Shown: positions 49,418 through 60,872 of the stretch, one piece after another | How the letters are laid out: every line of letters begins with the position of its first letter | How positions within the stretch are numbered: position 1 is the stretch's first letter | Source: Gamarada debralockiae | Taxonomy: Eukaryota; Ascomycota; Leotiomycetes; Helotiales; Hyphodiscaceae | NCBI GenBank assembly: GCA_002803225.1 | Contig: NXFV01001813.1 | Location: 29,714-93,713, forward strand | DNA: 64,000 bases | Reading direction: 5' to 3' | Translations under genes and position numbers: made by a program | The notes under the pieces: generated by a model | Database searches by the model: none | What the model was told of the DNA's origin: nothing | The model's input: only the letters and a program-made list of their open reading frames with translations

Positions 49418-50793
49418 GGAAGCAAGAAGTGCTGGAAGAAGGGTGTAGATCATTATGAATATAGTGTTCTTCTCTCTTGCGTATCTGCAGCTTCCTTGTG
49501 TATCTCATGTTCATTCCCATCATGATCAACACAGTTTCTGTCTAGCGCTCGAGAGGTAGAGCTAGACGGATCCCATTTCCAATGCCTTGTTGCGCTTTGG
49601 CAACGGATCTGGGTGAAACTGTTACGGTCCGGGTTCCGAGTCTCAACCTTCATGGGCAGAGGGACTTTGCAAAGCTCTCGATCGCCGCAGTCCTTGTGGT
49701 CGGTGATCAGCAAACGGCAGGGTAGAGATCGTCATCCATAGCCACGATAGGATGAATTATTTAGATGCGCGTGATTCGAACCAACGTTATCGGTTGGGAT
49801 GGCAGAAAGCAGGCTTTGGATGTGCCACGCAACGATGAACTATCCAGCTGAGTATAGCTCGATGCAACGTCGTCAATGAGTCTTTTTGGTGCATGGAGAG
49901 GGGAGGTAGAGGAGATGCAGGTCGGTGCAATGGTGTACCGTGACCCGTCGATGAATGCCAGAAGTTCCAGAACAATTGAATCATTCTACGAAGGGTGCCT
50001 GCGAGATCCGGGTTTGTGGATTCCTTTTAAGACTTTGTGTTATCAGGCTTGGCTTCGCTGTCAGAGAGTTCTTACCAAGGTGATCCGACATGTATTCCCA
50101 CGTCTTTCTTGTGTTCACAGGTTATTCGGAAGTCGAAGCAGAGAAACCAACATAAGTGGGATTCCAAAGCCTCCACTTTTTGCTGAAACACTACTTTGTC
50201 TCCATCTACCTGGCTGGTTTCCATGTACCCAACATCAATCTAGCCGTTGTGCGCAATGGAAGCGTATTCGAAATTGGTCGTCGAGGAATTCCTCAATACA
50301 GACTCGACGAAAATGATTGAAAAATTATTCTCAGTTGTTACTGGAACATGAGGGATTCCAAAAAACCAACACTTTTGGTATGAAATTAAGGTTCATGAAG
50401 AGTAAAAGACGAATAGAGACGCGGTGCTTCCAGTCCAACTTCGATATACAACAGTAAACGGACAAGACTCGACAGCAACTTCGAAGTGAGAAAAGCCCTC
50501 CCATTAAGCCAGATTCGTGTTAGCGATTGATTTCATTATCTTGTTTCTTTCATGAAGACCCTGCCAGTGTGGGCGGGGTGGGGGCCTTCGCTTCCTTGGG
50601 GAGGTTCAGCGAAGGACCTCATGGCAGCGCTTAATATTATCACATAAGTACAGTATATGAGATTTACTGCATTATGAAACATGGAGCTACTTAAGGCCAC
50701 CTTCTTGGAAATGCTTCTCTTGGGTATCCATGAACTCCGCCAATCCCACCAATGCAGCGCCCGAATAGTTATACGCCTTTTCATTGTCGGTGC
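49418..50793. other. Intergenic with a tRNA-like remnant
   Basis: No protein gene is supported. Minus strand 49764-49865 contains a B-box-like GGTTCGAATCA and an A-box-like TACTCAGCTGG in the right order, but the acceptor stem does not pair and no T-run terminator follows (see findings). The rest holds the carrier 3' region and the RMP1 3' region. Confidence 0.4.
49764..49865 (-). pseudogene. tRNA-like pseudogene (tentative)
   Basis: On the minus strand, TATACTCAGCTGGATAGT resembles a tRNA D arm/A box. About 65 bases later GGTTCGAATCA resembles a T arm/B box. I could not pair a 7-bp acceptor stem or a clean anticodon stem, and no T-run follows. A degenerate tRNA, or an intron-containing one that I failed to fold, are both possible. 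Confidence 0.3.
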
Positions 50794-51477
50794 TCAGACC
50801 AGACCCGCAAACAGATCATCAAAAGCATCTCCCTTCTTCCTTTTCTTTTTTGGACGTTTTGTGACTGTCGAGTCCTCCACAATCGAGCCCTTTGCCTCAT
50901 CCGCCAACGGAGATCGTGTCTTCGTTTTCGACTTCTTCAAAGCAGCAGCATCTTCCCCACCATCCTCATCTTGCTTCTCTTTTTCCCCGCCTTCCTCATA
51001 ACGAGCTTCTTCCCTCCGAACCACCTCCCCAAGATCCATAACTTCTTGCACTTCCGTCCCTTCAAGCTTCCCCCCATCGACTACCCTCTCGCCATCCAAC
51101 TCCTTCTCTCCCCTCAGTGGCCCAATAACCTTCCTAACTCTCGCCAACGTTCCAACCAACATAAGTCCCAGCACCGCATACTGATTATCCGCAACCAGCT
51201 GGCTGAAAGCCAAATAACACTTCTCCATCAAGACATCCTCCAAAAACGCAACTCTCCTCCCGACAATCTCACGTGATTCAATCGTCTTCTTCGCTTTTGC
51301 AGACAAAGCCGTGTATTGTATATTGATTTCCAGCTCAGAGGTGAGTTTGGAGATATTTCGACGCAGCATCGAGAATGCTTTCCACCATTTTGCCAGTCTG
51401 TGTTGATTTTTGTTGCGGTGGTGTGTGAGGTGCAGGATTTGGTCGATGGAGTGCAGCTCTTCTTGGGGTGAAGGCAT
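50794..51477 (-). CDS. rmp1: RNase MRP subunit Rmp1
   Basis: A single-exon 227-aa protein. Residues 10-115 hold the Rmp1 RNA-binding domain, with its hallmark LTHHRNKNQHRLAKWWKAFS, then RRNISKLTSELE and the helix LEDVLMEKCYLAFSQLVADN. The C-terminal 90 residues are charged and disordered, ending in a Lys-rich KRPKKKRKKGDAFDDLF tail that also looks like a nuclear localisation signal. Rmp1 is specific to RNase MRP, which cleaves pre-rRNA in the nucleolus and some cell-cycle mRNAs, and is absent from RNase P. The start at 51477 directly precedes the domain. No anomaly is seen. Confidence 0.92.
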   Translation of the reverse strand: MPSPQEELHSIDQILHLTHHRNKNQHRLAKWWKAFSMLRRNISKLTSELEINIQYTALSAKAKKTIESREIVGRRVAFLEDVLMEKCYLAFSQLVADNQYAVLGLMLVGTLARVRKVIGPLRGEKELDGERVVDGGKLEGTEVQEVMDLGEVVRREEARYEEGGEKEKQDEDGGEDAAALKKSKTKTRSPLADEAKGSIVEDSTVTKRPKKKRKKGDAFDDLFAGLV

Positions 51478-52144
51478 TATTGCTGTCTTAAACTCCTTTA
51501 AGAAGGCTCATGAAGGCAGCCGCTTGAATTCCAGAGAACGTGGGAGTGGAATACTCATTTTCGAGAAATGACTTTGGTGAGGTTTGGTGGACGATTGAAT
51601 GTCGTTTTGGAAATTTTATGAAGCGAGGGTGCATTGAGGAGATCAAGATAATATCGCACCTGCTCACGCGTAGCTGATTTTACTCCTGACGATCAGAATT
51701 CTTGGCTCGAGTTGAATCTCATAAGAACGAAGATGTCTGAATTACGAAATGGGTTCTGTTACATCAAGGAAGGGGACCTGCAAGTTCAGATATTCATATT
51801 CGGAGGCGGGTATCTCAAACTCCTCGCAAAGGCGCGATACTTCATCCAGACAAAGACCCCACTCTTGATAACGTCAGGTACAGCAAAGATCGCAATTTTG
51901 TCCAGTCTCAGGTAGGAAGCTCGAATTGACCTGCATGAGGGCTTGTCACTGCTTATTCTGTAGAAAATATAAGTACTTTCCTTCTCTCTTAAATTTTCTA
52001 GAATAGAAAATTTTGTGAGCCAACAAAACAATGGTGCGTCATTGACTTCAAAAAAATCCCAGGAATTATTTTCCCCCCCTCTCTCCAACCTCACAACCCC
52101 CTCCTCTTCTCTCATCAACTCACCTTCCCTCAACCTCCTCTAAG
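51478..52144. promoter_or_regulatory. Divergent promoter, RMP1 / CAF16
   Basis: 667 bp between divergent starts. The CAF16 leader (52060-52144) is strongly pyrimidine-rich. No gene or specific element is assigned. Confidence 0.4.
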
Positions 52145-52999
52145 ATGTCTCCCTCTACAACCCCCGACCAATCGCTCGCCCCCCAAATCTCCGTCCGCAA
52201 CCTCTCTTACACCTTCCCAAACAACCTCACAGGCCTCCACAACATCTTCCTCGAACTCCCCCCCGCCTCCCGCACCCTCCTAATCGGCGCCAATGGCGCA
52301 GGCAAAACCACTCTCCTGCGTCTCCTATCTGGCAAACGTCTCGCCCCCTCTGGCACAATCCAAGTCGGGGGTCTCGATCCCTTCAAAGATGGGCTTGAGG
52401 GCGTCACATATTTGGGGCTGGAATGGGTCCTGAATCCGATTGTCAGAACGGATATTGGGGTCCGTGAGTTGTTGAAAAGCGTCGGTGGTGATCATTATCC
52501 CGAGAGGAAGGATGAGTTGGTGAGCGTGTTGGATATCGATTTAGATTGGAGGATGCATGCTGTGTCCGACGGTGAACGTCGTAGGGTGCAGCTGGCTATG
52601 GGGCTGATTCGACCTTGGAGAATCTTGCTGCTGGACGAGATCACCGTCGATCTCGATCTGCTTTCAAGATCCAACTTCCTAGCTTTCCTCAAGAAGGAGA
52701 CGGAGACCAGAGCTTGTACGATTGTCTACGCTACACATATTTTGGATAATCTGGCGGAGTGGCCGACGCATCTGGTGCATATGAGTCTTGGCAAAGTCAA
52801 AGAGTGGGGCGCAATGGAAGAGTTTGATTTAGGGAAGGCGGGGTATACAGGGAACTCTAGATTGGGAGAATTGGTGTTGACTTGGTTGAAGGACGATTTA
52901 AACGAGAGGGGGCCGCGGAATAAGGGGCTGGGAAGTGAGGGTACGGCGTATATGGTCGGTGGAGTGGGAGGGTATGGGAGTGAGAAGAGGACGTTCTGA
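52145..52999 (+). CDS. caf16: Soluble ABC ATPase Caf16
   Basis: A single-exon 284-aa protein with one ABC domain and no membrane segments. Walker A is GANGAGKTTLL, the signature is VSDGERRRVQ (a divergent LSGGQ), and Walker B is RILLLDEITVDLD. The switch His lies in YATHILDN. The pattern of one free-standing domain with WPTHLVHMSLGKVKEW matches Caf16, known in yeast as a CCR4-NOT-associated ABC ATPase; the molecular role is not settled. The C-terminal 30 residues are Gly-rich. It is convergent with ELP2, and the 268-bp space between the stops holds a direct repeat. Confidence 0.93.
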   Translation: MSPSTTPDQSLAPQISVRNLSYTFPNNLTGLHNIFLELPPASRTLLIGANGAGKTTLLRLLSGKRLAPSGTIQVGGLDPFKDGLEGVTYLGLEWVLNPIVRTDIGVRELLKSVGGDHYPERKDELVSVLDIDLDWRMHAVSDGERRRVQLAMGLIRPWRILLLDEITVDLDLLSRSNFLAFLKKETETRACTIVYATHILDNLAEWPTHLVHMSLGKVKEWGAMEEFDLGKAGYTGNSRLGELVLTWLKDDLNERGPRNKGLGSEGTAYMVGGVGGYGSEKRTF

Positions 53000-53100
53000 T
53001 GAATTCACGAGGATGGTGTGATGAGATGAGAAGAGGTGATGGTTTCTTACGAGTCTCTGAGTTGGATTTCCTTGCTACATCGACTGTCTCAGGGATTCGA

Positions 53101-53269
53101 CTTCAACAAGCATGGGTGGCGCAAGCATTTAACATACCCGAGCCTTCTGTTTCTACGGTACATGGGATCTGAATTTTGGTTTCCTTATTTTCCTTTGTCG
53201 AGCGCCTCAACGCCGCTACTTCAACATGCATGGGTCGGCGCCGCATTTTTAACATACCCAAGCTCTTCT
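53101..53269. repeat. Direct repeat pair between CAF16 and ELP2
   Basis: A unit of about 48-51 bp occurs at 53101-53148 and 53219-53269. Both copies have CTTCAACA.GCATGGGT, then a GGCGC-rich piece, CATTT and AACATACCC.AGC, and end in CTTCT. The second copy reaches the ELP2 stop codon (53268-53270). The pair lies in the shared 3' region of two convergent genes. Confidence 0.8.
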
Positions 53270-55866
53270 AAGATTCAACAGAAGAGCTGTTTAGATCATA
53301 GATCCGCAGAGAACTATCTTCACTCGCGATTGCGAGTTCCATGTTTACTCTTCCAGGCTCATGCTCTTGTGAAGGTCTCCAGGCTAGTTGTGTGATTGCT
53401 TTTGAGGGATAGGGGTATGAGCTGGGAGGTGTTAGTTGAGTTCGAATTGACGTTCGAAAGGGAACCTACATTTTGTGAACAAATATGGCTGGCATGACGG
53501 AGAATGCGTGCTTAACTGCTAAGAAATAGACCTTGAATGTACCCGCTTCAGTGCCGACTGCAAGATAAGTGCGATCCTCGTCCACGGCTACGTTCAGAAA
53601 GTCGATGGCAGTCACCGGATGTTCTTCAGGTATCGTAGCCATGACAGTAAAACCAGCTGGGCCTTGCTCCTTAGCCCAGATCTTGACTTGCTTGTCTCGT
53701 CCAGCTGTTGCGAACACTGGCAAAATGGTTGGAGCCCATGCAGCATCGAGAATCATTCTGGAGTGGCCCTTGGGGTTAGACTCTAACAACGTGTAGGTTT
53801 TCTTCTGTTCAGCATCCCGCTGGAATACAGCCCACTGCCGATCACGACCAACACTGAGCAGACGTTGATCATCCGCAGAGAATCTCAGGCGGGTTACGGT
53901 CAGAGAATGCGCCGTAAGAGGTGGCTTGATCTCATGCCAGTTTGTGGTTTCGAAGAGTCGGATGACAGCATGATCAATTGAACTAGCTTTGCAAGCTGTA
54001 GCAATAATAGATCCATCATGACTCGCTGCCAGACAAGAAATCTCGTATCCATGCCCGTAAAGCTTCTCTGTCTCAGGCCAGAGGGTGTGTCTTGACAAGT
54101 GATCCTCCAATGGTGGATGATCGAGATTAAGCGTTGACTTATGGACGATAGAGGCAGGATCAATTGCTTCTCGATCGTTGTGATCGCCATTCAAAACCTC
54201 CTCGTCATCTGCCACAGCTTCAATCGCTTTGTTGGATAATCCAAGCACTGGCATATTTGCAGCATCAGGCATCGCTTCAATAAGATCTCCACCGAAACCA
54301 CACAGTTTGTTTAGAAGATTAGCTACTGCCTTGGGCTCATTGAAGACCCGAAGTAGCTTCTCATCAGCGCCCGATACAAATTGCGACGTACCCAAAGAAT
54401 CGATACAATTGAGATCGTAGCCATGAATCTGAGGTCTCGTCATCTCATGCCAGGACTCCTGATTTTCGCGCTTCCATCTCGCATGAAGTCTCGTCGTTTG
54501 ATCGGAGCCCGTCGAAAGGAGGTAGTCGCCCCCCTTGGACCACGCAATGCCGGTGACAGATTGCGTATGTCCACTGATTCCTACACCTTGAATCCATCTG
54601 TCTTGATTCTTGTCGTGATCCCACAATCTCCAGCTACCAGTTCTCCCAAGGCAAACTACCGTCGTCCCGGAAGGAGACCACAGACCTGTCCAAAAACCTC
54701 CTGTACTTCCAGTAGCCGTAGTTGATCCTTTCTCCGCACTGATTTCCCCCAATCTCGCAATCGTAACCCATACACCTGTCGCCGAATCTGGCTCCCAGAT
54801 CGCTAGGGAATTATCAGCTGATGCAGAGAGCAACTGCAGATTCTGGCCTTCGGCACGCCATCTCGTGCTATAAATCCAATCCTCATGTCCAAGCAGGAGC
54901 GCTTCGAAGGTAGCAGAGAAGTCAAGACCTTGAGCCTTGAATCGATGTGCTTTGTTTGATAAAGACTTTCCAGGTAAGAAGGCTCCAAAAGAGGGATCCT
55001 GGTTTGCTGCAGCCGCAGGTAGCTCTTTGCCTTGGTGGATTCGCCATAAACGGACGTATTTGTCCTGGCTGGCTGATGACAGAATGAGATCGGTGTGAGG
55101 GCTGCCGTTCTCCTTTGTGAATTCTAGAGATCTAATCCATCCTTCGTGGCCTGAGAGCGTTGCTTGGAGCTTGAAATCCGTGCTGCTTTGAGAATCAAGG
55201 ACGTAGAGCTGAATGATGTCCTTGGTTCCAGCGGCGGCAAGTACGTATGAGTCAGGGGCGTCTGTGAGAGGGTTTAATGCCAGAGCTAACGGAAAGAATC
55301 GTGGTTTGACATCGATAGACTGTTGGAGCTTTACCGCATTCTGGTCATCGAAACACCATATCTTGATCGTAGCATCTGCAGAGCCGGTCGCAAAGATCTT
55401 TGATCCAGCAGTCACCGCAATGCAGTTGATGGAACTGACATGATCTGGAATGGTCTGAATACAAGAGTATTGCTCAGATGATGCGTCTTTCTTCCAGATT
55501 CTGACGGTCTTGTCGACTGAACCACTGAGAAGAATGCCGTCAGACTTTGGAATAAACTTCACGACGTTGACTGTGTCTGTGTGACCGCTGAGAAAGGCGG
55601 AGACACCTCGTAAATCATCATTCTACATGAAGTAAGCATTTAGTCTCATAATGAAGGGAGAGGAGGTAGGAAATAGTAATTTGCGAAACCCTCGTCTGAA
55701 ATTCGGAGTCTGTCACCCTCGCAGGGAAGGACAATCTCACCTGTGGATGCCATAGAGCAATGTTTCTATCGGCCCCAAATGCCAAAACACCCGATTCATC
55801 CCAATCTGCTGCCGAGGGATGCCTATTCGCACCTGCCGCGAGATACTCCGCGCTGAGGTCAATCAT
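53268..55866 (-). CDS. elp2: Elongator complex subunit Elp2 (WD40)
   Basis: Three exons: 55866-55741, 55622-53470 and 53421-53268, all in phase; 810 aa. The last exon is easy to miss because the frame runs on past the donor GTAGGT to a false stop at 53466. The true exon adds SYPYPSKAITQLAWRPSQ and ends DSSLRIYDLNSSSVES. There are many WD40 repeats (SGSVDKTVRIW, ATGSADATIKIW, SSASQDKYVRLW, FATAGRDKQVKIW), forming two propellers. The conserved GHEDWIYSTRW marks Elp2. Elp2 is a scaffold of the Elongator holoenzyme, which makes the cm5 modification on wobble uridine 34 of tRNAs. URM1, from the partner thiolation pathway, lies head-to-head upstream. Confidence 0.96.
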
Positions 55867-56395
55867 CGTCAGGTCATCGACTCATCGGCTAGGCTCGAGA
55901 GCCTTCCTAAGCATGGAGAGAGAAGGCTGAATTAATTGCACGATCGAAATTCAGGTCAGTTCCAGAATCGGTTCATCAGTTGCATGAAGTCTCTCTAGTT
56001 GAGGCTGGATAAATGTCGTGGTTTTTTCGTGAAGTTCGGAATGATTTTGAGGGCAGTGAAAATTTCTATCTACAATTTCGTCTCAGTCACAGATTAAAGT
56101 TTACACATATTTCTACCTAACTTCTCACAAAATATTGTTTAAAAGAGAATATATTGATATCTCAAAGATTAAGGAAAAAGTAGAAGCAACGCCTTTCAAG
56201 TTCAATTGAAAATGGTGCTGTTTCACTCTCTCACAACGACCATTGACTTGAATGCCCCAAAATGATGAGGGCATAGAAAAAAAGAATAAGCGAGAGATCT
56301 GAGCCAAATTTTGCCCGAGAAACTTTCAAGTCAGCATCCTCAACAATCATCGAAATTCTGTCGGCATCCTTCGCTCAAGCTCTATAAACTCGGAA
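55867..56395. promoter_or_regulatory. Divergent promoter, ELP2 / URM1
   Basis: 529 bp between the two ATGs. It must contain both promoters. AT-rich in its middle (about 56080-56160). No specific element is assigned. Confidence 0.55.
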
Positions 56396-57017
56396 ATGGG
56401 ATCACAAGAAACTATTCCACTTATCGTGGAGTTCACGTAAGGTCCAAGCTCCCCTGCCAAAGGATTATTCTAACACGAACAAGTGGGGGTCTGGAGATGC
56501 TATTCTCAGATCAACGTAAACACTCTTTACAAGTCCCCGCAAAAGATGACAAGGGAAACGCTGTCACAGTTGGCTGGCTTGTCCATCATCTCTGCGAGGA
56601 AGTCATGAAGGATACGAGGAAGGAGATGTTTGTTCTCGATGGTCTCGTGTATGGCCCTGTTCTACTTCACCGCCTCTCAACGCTTTTTCTATTATCAAAT
56701 CAATGCCTTCCACATTTCAATATCTCAAGCAATAGTTATGCATGCACGATCAGCTGCTGGTCAACTCTCATTCGAAGTCGAACATGCTCTCCCCCGCTAT
56801 TTTTGAGTTCACCGTTTCACATTGTTCCTCCAATCCCCTAGCATTTCGAGCTTGCGCATTACAGCGGCACTCACTGACAAGCTCCGTAATGCGTTACAGC
56901 CGCCCAGGAATCCTAGTTCTCATCAACGACGCCGATTGGGAGCTCGAGGGAGAAGCGTCTTACGTCCTGCAACCCAATGACAACATCCTCTTCGTCTCTA
57001 CTCTCCACGGAGGCTGA
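56396..57017 (+). CDS. urm1: Ubiquitin-related modifier Urm1
   Basis: Three exons, 56396-56436, 56484-56648 and 56900-57017, with introns of 47 and 251 bp, in phase; 107 aa. It starts [20 protein letters not shown], followed by the beta-grasp fold ([16 protein letters not shown]). The last exon contains [18 protein letters not shown] and ends in FVSTLHGG, the diglycine tail that is thiocarboxylated. Urm1 is both the sulfur carrier for 2-thiolation of wobble U34 in tRNAs for Lys, Glu and Gln and a protein modifier. The length matches the family (about 100-110 aa). The second intron is unusually long for this window. Simple open-frame calling breaks this gene into unrelated fragments. Confidence 0.95.
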
Positions 57018-59000
57018 TGCCCCTTCAATGAGGTCACGATAAGAATGGATCACATAATCCTGGGGTGACTGTTCCGCAGCTCCAAGTTCCACCACATGTT
57101 CCCCTTTATGCAGATAATCACTCCGATCCAGCAACCCCCCCGGTCAGATCTCGAACCACTAGTTCCGTACGACGAGGCACGACAGGCGGGCGCAGGGGAT
57201 CACTAGACGTCAAAACGTACTCTGGCATCATAGAAATGGATGGGATAGAGGCTTGAGCACGACATTAAATGGCAACTCGCGGATGGACGGAATGCACAAA
57301 ATACATATGCACGTGATGAATGTTGGTCCCTGTTATGATCGCCAGCAAGGATATCCCCACACTTGACTCACCGTGTACCGTCGTACTTTCCCCTTATCAA
57401 AATACCGAGTAGCATTGCTGATGTCTACTCCACGATTCATTTTGTTTGCTCCTTGTCCTTTCACCAACATGTCAACGCGTGCATGAGTGCAAACTTCTCA
57501 CTGGTGAATAAATTGCTCGTCCCGAACCAGCTTTCAGTCTGTGCCACAAATGACAAACATCCCGCCGCGGAACCAGTAACCACGCCTCACCTCGCACCGC
57601 ATCCCCATGCATCCACCCACCCCGGGTCCTCGGGGGCACCCTCTTCAATTAAATCGAAAGTCGGCAGCCTCCAGAATAATCCGGCAAGCCTCTTTGCAGC
57701 CCACCCATCCGTCCACGGCGGTGTAGGCCGCTTCTCTCCCGGCAACGCCGATCGTCCACCAACGCTCAGACAAGGCTGTCGGTTCTAACCGAGAAAAAAT
57801 TCTCCTCCTCCCTTGCCAAACTGTAACAGCGGTGACAACGGTCCTCTTTTCAAACTTGAGGGATTTTCCCCAGTATGCCAATCCTGTGACTGGATAACTC
57901 TTCTTGAAGTGGCAGGTGGTAGGGAGTTTCCTTATGCGGAGGTTTGGAACACGCGGGATGGGTGTTCTACGCAAGGGGGGAAGGAACAGAGCGCACTGTC
58001 GCCTCTGCCTCACATCCCGCTCCGGGTTACGTGATCTGATTGCAAGGAGATTATCTCCTCCCGCCGGCCACCAATTCACAACTAATGGAAACACGTTGGG
58101 CAGAAGGAGGAGGGAATTGGGCATGCACTCTTGATCTTGAGAGATAATATTGATGCTTGATTGATAGGCACTCCTTAAGATGAATTATGACAATCGCTTT
58201 CTGCACGTGGGTGACAAGATAAGGCTATCGTCCACGTGTGGCCTCTGGCGTTATGGTTGCGATTTTGATTTGCTCGGGGATAAAAATAGACGAGCCATCC
58301 TCCCGTGCTGGACTATCAAAGTCGGAATTGATGCAAGTCGAAGCGCGATGTCTTGAATGATTACCAACTTGAGAAATGATCATGCATTTATTGAATGGAT
58401 TTCTTTCGTGACATGTTAAATTGAGAGCACATTATAATAATGTGATTGGCTAATAATACTTCTAACTGTGAAATCAGAACCCCTATCGATCACGGCCCCT
58501 GAGTAAACACAGCTCCAGACAAGCCGCTTCCAATGCACCTCCCATCTTCGCAGATAGATGATAACCTAAAATCTTAGAAATTTCCTCCCATCGATGGTAC
58601 AGAATTGTGCTGATATGCATGCAAAGAGAGTATGAATGGAAAATACGAGAATACATGTTGCGACTTGTGTCGACTTGTCCCGGAAGAGAGGGAAAGGTGT
58701 AGCGTAAATGAAACAGGTGAAAGGTATCAAAATAAAATGTAAATGAAGCGGAAAGCAAAATGGCCACCGGAATTAGAAATGCCTTGACGAAACCCTTCCC
58801 ATCCAGCCCAGATCCTTCTATCCACATGCCATCCAACCAATTCTATGTACCTTCCGATACCCTCGTGATAATAATAATAATACACCCTCCAACCTGGCCT
58901 TCTTGCCGTTCGTATCGTAACTCATCTCATTCATGATCGTAACTCGTTTGTTGCTTGTTGTGACTCCGTCGACGTCCCTTCCTTCCCAACCCTTGTTGGA
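57018..59000. other. Intergenic, no supported gene
   Basis: About 2 kb between URM1 and the zinc-finger stop. It contains opposing frames of 140-160 codons at 57363-57788 (+) and 57645-58124 (-), with no recognisable domains. The rest is AT-rich 3' flank of the zinc-finger gene. Nothing else is visible. Confidence 0.4.
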
Positions 59001-60872
59001 TCAGTAGATCCGGTCACCAAATGCCAGCTCTCCGGCTCTTCCATTGTCTTCGAATCCGTCCGAAGGTGCATCATCGTAGCAAGTTCCTACTGAACTTCCG
59101 CCACTGTGGCTCCCCGCTTGGCTCTCGTCGTCCGCATCGAAAATCTCGTACTGTGCGTCTCCCCTTCCAGCTCCATCTACCCTCATTCCCGCACCCATCA
59201 CACCAACGATCATGTTTCCACGTCCAGCTCCGTTCGAGTAGCCACTCCCACCGACGCCCAGGTTGCGCATGCTCGAGCTGAGTGCCATGGAGTGGGGCCC
59301 TACTTTCCTGTCTTTGCCACGGCCTTTGATGCCCTTGTTGGAGTTCTTGTACAGATTGGCAAAGTACTCCCACAGTTCCTTGTCGGCAGCATTGACAATG
59401 TCTCCATCCTTGATAGAAGCGAACTTGGACGTCAGGTTCCGGATGGTGGCAATGTGGAACTTGTTCTGGTGTGACTGTTACGAAAAAGGTCAGTTTCAGT
59501 CTGCTTGACTAAGTATTTGCGGTTAACTCGAGACAGGAGAATGGAATAGGGGTAGAGCGGCGATGCAAGGAGAAATGAATGCATGATTGTCGCTGTATAT
59601 TGGAGGGGTTGTGGCGAAGAAAAAGAAAACATGCTTGGATTCAGGGGTTTGAAATGCTTGAAACATTGGTGGAGGTGGCGATAAGTATTACTTAGAGGAC
59701 AGCCGAGCGAAGATGGAACGAACCTTAAGATTCCCCAGCTGGGTGAATTGCTTGCCGCAGTCATCGAGTCTGCAGAGATACGGCTTGGCCTGGTCATGGA
59801 CGATCTTGTGGGCACGAACATTGCCGCGCTGAGCGAATCTCTTGCCACAGACTTCGCATGGGTACGGTCTTTCACCTGTATGGCGGCGTTCGTGTGTCTG
59901 TAGAGCAGTTAGTTTATTGAGTATGAGGAGCAAAACATGACGTTTACTTACCTTGAGGTTGCCAAGTTGAGAAAAGCTTCGACCACAACCTGGTTCTTTG
60001 CACGGCTTGAAAATTGTCAGTAAAATATCATGTATACGAAGATATGGATCACTTACGTATGGCTTATCACCCGTATGTGCTCGCACGTGGATATCCAGAT
60101 GTGTTTTTTGATAGAAACTCTTCGAGCAGCCCTCAATAGTGCACTGGTATCGTTTTTTACCACCTTTTGGGCTGTCGGCTTCATCCTGAACATCCTCATC
60201 CGTGAGCTTGAATTTACTCTCCTCTCCCGTCTGCATTCCGCCTTGGGAGGCAGTCTGTACAAATGGAGGGGCAAAGGGAACACCTACCACAGGTCTACTC
60301 TGAGTAACGGGTGAGCTTGTCTGTGGTGGTACGGTTTGGGACTTGGCTTGAATTGCCTTCATCAGAGTGTCGACTTCAGTGCCAAAGTTGATATCCGTGG
60401 TGGAGTTTGGTAGAGGTGATGTGATCGTCTTGGTCTTGGGCGAAGTGAAAGTCGGTGAACTGGTAGGAACATTCCACTGTGACTCCGCTTTGATGGGACC
60501 GTTCCATTGTGGCTCTGATTTGATGGGAGGGCTTCGGCTTTGGTGTTCCTCAACGAAACCTCGGCGATCGTTTCGAGTATAAGAAACTCCTCTGCTTCTA
60601 TCCGTACCACGTTGCGTCAGGCGAGGTAAAGGCCGTTGCTGGATGTAGTTGTTTGCAAAAGCCGGAATTAGTCCATTTGGCGTTCCCACAGAGTAGGCAC
60701 TGAAACTGAAGGGATTGTGTTGGATTTGTTGATGTGAGGCGACCAGTGTGCTAGATGTAGCTCCAGTATATGCCTGGTTGTGACTGTATTGAGGCGCCAT
60801 GACTGTTCGAGTTAATGCGGCAGAAGAAGCAGCGCGACTATCATAGGATTGTATTATGCCAGAAATGTCCAT
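59001..60872 (-). CDS. azf1: C2H2 zinc-finger transcription factor (Azf1-like)
   Basis: Four exons: 60872-60057, 60005-59952, 59897-59724 and 59474-59001, all in phase; 505 aa. A long disordered Ser/Thr/Pro/Gln-rich N-terminus precedes four consecutive C2H2 fingers: [60 protein letters not shown] and [19 protein letters not shown]. They are joined by HTGERPY-type linkers. Exons 2 and 3 begin or end within the finger array. A conserved block after the fingers ([20 protein letters not shown], then [19 protein letters not shown]) is typical of the Azf1 group. The tail is Gly-rich, then acidic. It should bind DNA in the nucleus; yeast Azf1 controls carbon-source and cell-wall genes, but targets here are unknown. 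Confidence 0.88.

Noticed and set aside
57363..58124. Opposing frames of about 140-160 codons between URM1 and the zinc-finger gene
   Set aside because: No domain, mutually overlapping, GC-rich stretch that favours long chance frames.
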